A stretch of DNA of 64,000 nt from Bacteroidota bacterium (GTDB taxonomy: Bacteria > Bacteroidota > Bacteroidia > Cytophagales > Cyclobacteriaceae): the NCBI GenBank assembly GCA_016866385.1, contig VGMU01000004.1, positions 1-64,000 on the forward strand, in the 5' to 3' direction. A program made the position numbers and the translations under genes. Each line of letters opens with the position of its first letter. Within the stretch, counting starts at the first letter, position 1. The notes beneath the pieces are model-generated. The model did not search any database. It worked only from the letters and a program-made list of their open reading frames with translations, and had not been told where the DNA came from. Of this stretch, positions 59,504 through 64,000 are shown in pieces.

Positions 59504-60442
59504 CTATCCCAATAACCAATACCATAAACCCAAGGTAATCGCTGAAAGGGGAATACCTAATCCACTCAGCAAGGCTGCAAGGCGAGGTTGCAATCCGAAC
59601 TCCATGGCAAGTAAGGACCCCGTAATCATGGGTGCCATGGCACTTTCTAACACGGTTACCTTAAATTCTATACTTGTTGTAGGCAGGAGTTGGGAGTAAA
59701 TGACCCAAACACAGAGGGGCGCTAGTACCAATCGAAAGCCTAAGCCATACCAAAAAAATCGAGATTGAATCCATTCCTTATCTAAGGAAATTCTCAATCC
59801 AATGACCCCCAAGGCTAGGGGGGCCATGGTCATGCTAATTCCTTGGAGAATTGAATGCATAAAATTGGGGACTTGTATGTTAGTCAAACTTAGGCCTATG
59901 CTCCCAAGCAAAAAAAGAAAGGGGGGAAAGCGAAATATGGTGCCAATGATTTTTCTATTTTCTGAATTGGTTTTTCCATAGCGGGCACCAACCCATAAGG
60001 AAAAGGTGGCAACCAATAAAAAAGACCCTCCCTGATCAATCAGCAAGGCTGTAGGAAGACCTTGATTTCCATATAGAGCTTCCACTACTGGAAAACCCAA
60101 AAAAGAAGTGTTGGCAAGACCTGCTACCAGGATCAAGCAGCCCGTCACTTCCTTTTGCCAAGCAAAAATTTTACCCAACAAACCAAATACTACCCAGGAA
60201 AGAATAAATGTAAACCATGCGGCGGAGATGGGGAGAAGGAGCGCTGTACCAAGCTTTAAGGGCGGGATATAGAGTAGCGCAAGTGCGGGCAACACTAGGT
60301 AAATCAATAGAGCTTGTCCTCCCTGGGCTACTTTTTCCTTAGGAAAATGGCGCTGCTGTTGGAGAAAAAAACCCAAGAAGAGAAAAGCAATAGCAATCCA
60401 TGCACTCATACCAAGGAGTAAGGGAAAAGAATTGATTTCCAT
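59504..60442 (-). CDS. AEC-family (auxin efflux carrier) transporter
   Basis: 312 residues from the ATG at 60442; an ATG nine codons upstream is possible. Ten membrane helices with the family features FLVYL-like N-terminal helix, VAGLANTSFLGFPVVEALYG and TVLESAMAPMITGSLLAMEFGL, the latter a conserved motif of the second half. AEC carriers export auxin-like or organic acids and related anions. The substrate is unknown. Confidence 0.85.
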   Translation of the reverse strand: MEINSFPLLLGMSAWIAIAFLFLGFFLQQQRHFPKEKVAQGGQALLIYLVLPALALLYIPPLKLGTALLLPISAAWFTFILSWVVFGLLGKIFAWQKEVTGCLILVAGLANTSFLGFPVVEALYGNQGLPTALLIDQGGSFLLVATFSLWVGARYGKTNSENRKIIGTIFRFPPFLFLLGSIGLSLTNIQVPNFMHSILQGISMTMAPLALGVIGLRISLDKEWIQSRFFWYGLGFRLVLAPLCVWVIYSQLLPTTSIEFKVTVLESAMAPMITGSLLAMEFGLQPRLAALLSGLGIPLSAITLGLWYWLLG

Positions 60443-60546
60443 AAAGGTAAGCAAAGTGACAAGATTCAATCCTGGGCAAATACTATCTTTTACCTTCTTC
60501 CTCCCGTACTTATGTGCTGCTCCCTAATTCGTACTGTCCTTGGAGT

Positions 60547-60918
60547 TTACTCCAAACCGAATTGCTTGCGTTTTTCTTCGAAGTATTGGGAAAGTTGAGG
60601 ATAAAAGGAACTTTCAGCCTCTGGAATTCCATCCAATACCAAAGCCATAGGATTAGGGTTGCTATCTTGATTGACTTGCATCCCTTCAATGAGCCAAATT
60701 AATTCTTCTAACTGCAGAGGCTCACTACTGGATGAGGGATAAAGAAGGTAGTCATTGCCATAAAAATCGACTGCCTCATAGTGTATTTTTCCTTCATTTT
60801 CATGGGCATAGATACTAATTTGTTCACCCCATGTACTTTCAGGATAGTGGAGGCGTACCAATAGGACAGAGGTATTTTCTTCTGAGAAAAAAGTAGAAGG
60901 CTGAAATAAAAAATCCAT
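60547..60918 (-). CDS. Hypothetical protein, about 123 residues
   Basis: I chose the ATG at 60918; a TTG at 60945 would add nine residues. The protein is acidic and beta-rich with many aromatic residues (WGEQISIYAHENEG, YEAVDFYGNDYLLYP, LEELIWLIEGMQ). It has no signal peptide or cysteine and matches no family I recognise. A perfect 21-bp palindrome (60941-60961) lies just upstream and could be an operator. Confidence 0.6.
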   Translation of the reverse strand: MDFLFQPSTFFSEENTSVLLVRLHYPESTWGEQISIYAHENEGKIHYEAVDFYGNDYLLYPSSSSEPLQLEELIWLIEGMQVNQDSNPNPMALVLDGIPEAESSFYPQLSQYFEEKRKQFGLE

Positions 60919-60940
60919 GGGATTATGAGCTTTAGCGTAG

Positions 60941-60961
60941 GACAAAAATGCAATTTTTGTC
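60941..60961. promoter_or_regulatory. Perfect palindrome upstream of the hypothetical gene
   Basis: GACAAAAAT-gca-ATTTTTGTC: 9-bp arms and a 3-bp centre. It ends 22 bp before the ATG of the small unknown gene, where a repressor-type operator would be expected. It could also be a weak hairpin. No protein candidate is known. Confidence 0.4.
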
Positions 60962-61041
60962 TTAAAGTAGGGCTTACTACCTGAATTTTAACCTTTGGTA
61001 AGAATTTTTGAATTTTCCTTCCTTGCAAGACTAGAGATTCA

Positions 61042-61072
61042 TTGGATAATCAGGACTTTAAGGCTATTTTTG
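61042..61072 (+). promoter_or_regulatory. Bacteroidota-type promoter for glyA-tatC-rpiB
   Basis: TTG at 61042-61044, 20 bp, TATTTTTG at 61065-61072. It matches TTG / TAnnTTTG with good spacing and lies 68 bp before the glyA ATG. Confidence 0.65.
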
Positions 61073-61139
61073 AGTTCCCTATTTGGCTGAGCTTGCTTGC
61101 GCATTCCCTTGGCTTCATTCCTATTATTCACCCCTATCT

Positions 61140-62408
61140 ATGAAAAGAGATACCCTAGTTTTTGAACTTATTTCCAAGGAAGAGGATAGACAAAAAAGAG
61201 GCATTGAATTAATTGCTTCCGAAAATTTTACTTCCAAGCAGGTCATGGAAGCTGCTGGAAGCGTCTTGACCAATAAATATGCCGAAGGGCTTCCGGGTAA
61301 GCGCTACTATGGAGGCTGCGAGGTTGTTGATGAAATTGAGCAAATTGCCATAGATAGAGCGAAAAAACTTTTTGGAGCCACCTGGGCAAACGTACAGCCC
61401 CACTCTGGGGCGCAGGCTAATGCTGCTGTCATGCTTGCTTGCTTAAAGCCTGGAGATGCAATTTTAGGATTTGACCTTTCCCATGGGGGGCATCTGACCC
61501 ACGGTTCTCCAGTAAATTTTTCAGGTAAACTTTACCAAGCGCATTTTTATGGTGTAGAAGAGACTACTGGGGTTATCGACTACGATAAGGTGGCAGAAAA
61601 GGCCCTAGCAGCGCAACCCAAAATGATCATTTGTGGAGCCTCAGCCTATTCTAGAGATTGGAATTACGAGAGACTAAGAGAAATTGCCGACGAAGTAGAT
61701 GCCCTTTTGTTGGCTGACATTTCTCATCCCTCAGGATTGATCGCCCGAGGACTGCTGAATGATCCCTTGGAATATTGCCACATCGTGACGACCACAACCC
61801 ACAAGACCCTTAGGGGTCCTAGGGGAGGCTTAATTTTGATGAGAGAAGATTTTGATAACCCTTGGGGACTTACTACCCCAAAAGGAGAAATCAGAAAAAT
61901 GTCTTCTTTGTTGGACATGGGCGTATTCCCTGGTACACAAGGAGGACCATTGGAACATATCATTGCGGCCAAAGCAGTGGCATTTGAGGAGGCACTTTCC
62001 GATGATTATATGCAATACATCCTCCAAGTAAAGTTGAATGCCTCCGTCATGGCTGCAGAATTTGTGGCAAGGGGATATCAGATTATCTCCGGGGGTACTG
62101 ACAACCATCTGATGTTGATAGACTTGAGGAATAAAGACTTGACTGGAAAACTAGCTGAGGAAACTTTAGGTGAAGTGGATATTACCATCAATAAAAACAT
62201 GGTACCTTTTGATACCAAGTCTCCATTTGTGACTTCTGGCATGCGATTAGGTACCGCCGCCGTTACCACTAGGGGATTGAAAGAAGAGGATATGAAAAAA
62301 ATTGTAGGACTTATTGACCGAGCCTTGCAGCACCATGCAGACGATGCGGTGCTTGCGCAGATAAGAGCAGAAGTCAACGCCTGGATGGTAAAATTTCCAT
62401 TGTATTAA
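61140..62408 (+). CDS. glyA: Serine hydroxymethyltransferase
   Basis: 422 residues from the ATG at 61140, giving [18 protein letters not shown]; a TTG further upstream adds a non-family N-terminus. The PLP lysine lies in [15 protein letters not shown]; other signatures are [29 protein letters not shown] and [12 protein letters not shown]. It moves a one-carbon unit from serine to tetrahydrofolate. tatC follows 14 bp downstream, so glyA, tatC and rpiB form one operon. Confidence 0.97.
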   Translation: MKRDTLVFELISKEEDRQKRGIELIASENFTSKQVMEAAGSVLTNKYAEGLPGKRYYGGCEVVDEIEQIAIDRAKKLFGATWANVQPHSGAQANAAVMLACLKPGDAILGFDLSHGGHLTHGSPVNFSGKLYQAHFYGVEETTGVIDYDKVAEKALAAQPKMIICGASAYSRDWNYERLREIADEVDALLLADISHPSGLIARGLLNDPLEYCHIVTTTTHKTLRGPRGGLILMREDFDNPWGLTTPKGEIRKMSSLLDMGVFPGTQGGPLEHIIAAKAVAFEEALSDDYMQYILQVKLNASVMAAEFVARGYQIISGGTDNHLMLIDLRNKDLTGKLAEETLGEVDITINKNMVPFDTKSPFVTSGMRLGTAAVTTRGLKEEDMKKIVGLIDRALQHHADDAVLAQIRAEVNAWMVKFPLY

Positions 62409-62422
62409 GCTAATATTTTAAC

Positions 62423-63277
62423 GTGGCCTTAGATCAATACAAAGAAGAGAAAGAAGAAGGAATGTCCTTTTTGGACCACTTAGAAGCCTTGCGTTGGCAC
62501 TTATTTCGCTCGGTAGCAGTTATTTTAATTTTTTCTGTAGTTGCCTTTATTGCAAAAGACATCGTATTTGGGGTCATCATCCTTGGTCCTTCTAAAATTG
62601 ATTTTCTTACCTATCGGATGTTATGTGAGCTTAGCAGCTACCTTCAGCTTCCTGCTTTGTGTATTGATAACCTCCCCTTTACCATTCAAAGCAGACAAAT
62701 GACGGGACAGTTTTCCATGCACATGACCTCAAGTATTGTAGTAGGCCTCGTCGCAGCTTTTCCCTATGTATTTTGGGAAATATGGAAATTTATTAGCCCA
62801 GGACTTTACGAAAAGGAAAGAAGGGCCGCAAGAGGGGCTGTATTTTTTGTGAGTTCTTTATTTTTATCAGGGGCCCTTTTTGGATACTATGTCCTTACCC
62901 CCATGTCTATCAATTTTTTGGCCAACTACCAGCTAGACCCTAGCATTACCAATGAATTTGATGTGACTTCTTATGTGTCTACCCTGACCATGTTGGTTTT
63001 GGCCTCTGCAGTCATGTTTCAATTGCCCGTAGTAGTGTATTTTCTTTCCATGTCCGGAATTGTTACTTCTAAGATGTTGAAGTCCTACAGGAGGCATTCT
63101 ATTGTAATTATATTGATCGTATCGGCACTTATTACTCCTCCAGATGTGGTCAGTCAACTGTTGATCGCCATGCCGATTTTGGTATTGTATGAAGCAGGGA
63201 TTATAATTGCCAAAAGGCTAGAAAAGCAAAGAGAATTAAAGGAAGCGGAGTTTGAAAAAAATAGAAGAGCTGAATAA
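62423..63277 (+). CDS. tatC: Twin-arginine translocase subunit TatC
   Basis: 284 residues from a GTG at 62423 (MALDQYKEEKEEG); an ATG at 62462 would begin at MSFLDHLEALRWHLFRS, the conserved TatC start. Six membrane helices are visible, with PYVFWEIWKFISPGLYEKER after helix 2. TatC is the core receptor for folded proteins with twin-arginine signals. No tatA or tatB is next to it. It is flanked by glyA and rpiB. Confidence 0.95.
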   Translation: MALDQYKEEKEEGMSFLDHLEALRWHLFRSVAVILIFSVVAFIAKDIVFGVIILGPSKIDFLTYRMLCELSSYLQLPALCIDNLPFTIQSRQMTGQFSMHMTSSIVVGLVAAFPYVFWEIWKFISPGLYEKERRAARGAVFFVSSLFLSGALFGYYVLTPMSINFLANYQLDPSITNEFDVTSYVSTLTMLVLASAVMFQLPVVVYFLSMSGIVTSKMLKSYRRHSIVIILIVSALITPPDVVSQLLIAMPILVLYEAGIIIAKRLEKQRELKEAEFEKNRRAE

Positions 63278-63282
63278 AGACC

Positions 63283-63720
63283 ATGACCAAGCGAATTGCC
63301 ATAGGGGGAGATCATGCTGGGGTTGCCTATAAGGAGAAATTGATTCAACACTTACGCTCCCTGGGCCATGAGGTAAAAGACTTTGGTCCATACTCCATCG
63401 ATTCGGTCGATTACCCAGATTATGTGCATCCCCTATGTCAAGGTATTGAAAAAGGCTCTTTTGATTGTGGAATCGTGCTTTGTGGAAGTGGAAATGGGGT
63501 TGCGATTACAGCCAATAAGCACCAAGGAATTCGAGCAGCCCTTTGCTGGAATGAAGAATTGGCAGCCTTGTCCAGGCAGCACAATGACGCCAATGTATTG
63601 GCAATACCCGCCAGATTTATTTCCTACGAATTGACTGAAAATATGTGTGATATTTTTTTATCTACGGATTTTGAGGGGGGAAGGCACTCGCATCGAGTCC
63701 AAAAAATTCCCTGCCAATAA
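63283..63720 (+). CDS. rpiB: Ribose-5-phosphate isomerase B
   Basis: 145 residues. IAIGGDHAGVAYKEKLIQHL, the Cys-containing CGIVLCGSGNGVAITANKHQGIRAALCW and the HNDANVLAIPARF segment match RpiB; the catalytic Cys is in VLCGSGNG. It converts ribose 5-phosphate and ribulose 5-phosphate. It starts 5 bp after tatC, and its stop overlaps a terminator hairpin. Confidence 0.95.
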   Translation: MTKRIAIGGDHAGVAYKEKLIQHLRSLGHEVKDFGPYSIDSVDYPDYVHPLCQGIEKGSFDCGIVLCGSGNGVAITANKHQGIRAALCWNEELAALSRQHNDANVLAIPARFISYELTENMCDIFLSTDFEGGRHSHRVQKIPCQ

Positions 63721-63752
63721 AAAATCCCTTAAATCAAGGGATTTTTTATTGG
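63714..63752. terminator. Bidirectional terminator after rpiB
   Basis: A perfect 17-bp stem: CCAATAAAAAATCCCTT (63714-63730), loop aaatc, AAGGGATTTTTTATTGG (63736-63752). It includes the rpiB stop codon and serves the convergent subtilase gene on the other strand. Confidence 0.9.
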
Positions 63753-63762
63753 AGCTATTGGA

Positions 63763-64000
63763 TTATCTCCCTGCCACCTTCTTCTCTGCTAGTAGAAATG
63801 CATTGTAAAGGTTGGCCATTTTTCCAGATTTGCAGAGCTCTGAAAGGGCATAATCTTTATCTCCTGCTCGTACGGGAAAAGGAACAGGTATTCCTGATTC
63901 TAGAATGATTTGTTTTACCTCTGCTGCATTGAGTTCTGGGAAATGGGAGCGCAACACTGCTGCCAAACCAGCTACTGCGGGAGCTGCCATGGAAGTTCCC
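63763..64000 (-). CDS. C-terminal end of a subtilisin-like (S8) serine peptidase (partial)
   Basis: Seventy-nine codons are visible, running off the right edge. The frame reads GTSMAAPAVAGLAAVL, the S8 motif around the catalytic Ser, so the Asp and His parts lie outside the window. After the catalytic helix come FPELNAAEVKQIILES and a tail of about 40 residues ending in KKVAGR, with no type IX sorting domain. Confidence 0.9.
   Translation of the reverse strand, partial: GTSMAAPAVAGLAAVLRSHFPELNAAEVKQIILESGIPVPFPVRAGDKDYALSELCKSGKMANLYNAFLLAEKKVAGR

Noticed and set aside
1-64000. Search for tRNA, rRNA, CRISPR, prophage or IS elements
   Set aside because: No cloverleaf, no repeat-spacer array, and no transposase, integrase or phage structural gene was seen by eye on either strand.

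Overview
The window looks like chromosomal DNA of a Bacteroidota bacterium, most likely order Cytophagales (Cyclobacteriaceae-like, roughly Algoriphagus or its relatives). Several things point there: a bifunctional MurF-Alr fusion, a TonB receptor with an N-terminal carboxypeptidase-regulatory domain, many Sec-exported metallopeptidases, TPR proteins, and promoters that fit the Bacteroidota pattern TTG-N19/20-TAnnTTTG. The family assignment is inference from gene content. I found no phage, insertion sequence, CRISPR array, rRNA or tRNA. It reads as a dense core-type region with one strong accessory system.

Layout. 1-3.2 kb: start of a secreted beta-propeller/S9-like protein, a secreted alkaline-phosphatase-family gene split by an in-frame TGA, REP-like hairpins and a secreted M28 aminopeptidase. 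3.5-10.1 kb: a complete six-gene ebo cluster (eboA-eboF), the most interesting system here. It combines an EboA protein, a TatD-like hydrolase, a UbiA prenyltransferase, a dehydroquinate-synthase-like sugar phosphate cyclase, a TIM-barrel protein and a divergent alkaline-phosphatase-superfamily protein. Related clusters in cyanobacteria help move the scytonemin precursor to the periplasm; the substrate in Bacteroidota is unknown. 10.1-19.1 kb: methyltransferase, patatin, a tight VOC / PLP acyltransferase / beta-lactamase-like lipoprotein operon, a DASH cryptochrome, a DUF5916 protein and an FAH-family hydrolase.

19.2-21.8 kb: a textbook promoter and TPP riboswitch in front of a TonB-dependent receptor, a likely thiamin-compound importer. 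21.8-26.8 kb: a structured repeat region, a secreted amidohydrolase, a secreted M14 carboxypeptidase and a TIGR01777 epimerase. 26.9-38.3 kb: ClC transporter, then a reverse operon scpA / UPF0104 flippase-like / murF-alr, then dxs, an alpha/beta hydrolase, ribD-fRmsR and a dNTPase. 38.4-45.5 kb: hflX, rfbC, an epimerase and a TPR / ComA / PopT (DUF368) / aroE run.

45.5-50.0 kb: tag, nhaD, an amino-acid dehydrogenase and anmK. 50.3-57.3 kb: an envelope-biogenesis block (beta-barrel protein, TPR protein, terminator, LptC, small membrane protein, CNNM/CorC protein, SurA/PpiD-type chaperone). 57.4-63.8 kb: DUF493, pterin dehydratase, rsmI, inositol monophosphatase, AEC transporter, a small unknown gene, glyA-tatC-rpiB behind a good promoter, and the C-terminal end of a subtilase running off the window. 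Where the nearest in-frame ATG, GTG or TTG disagreed with signal peptides, family N-termini or overlaps with the neighbouring stop, I chose starts by those criteria.
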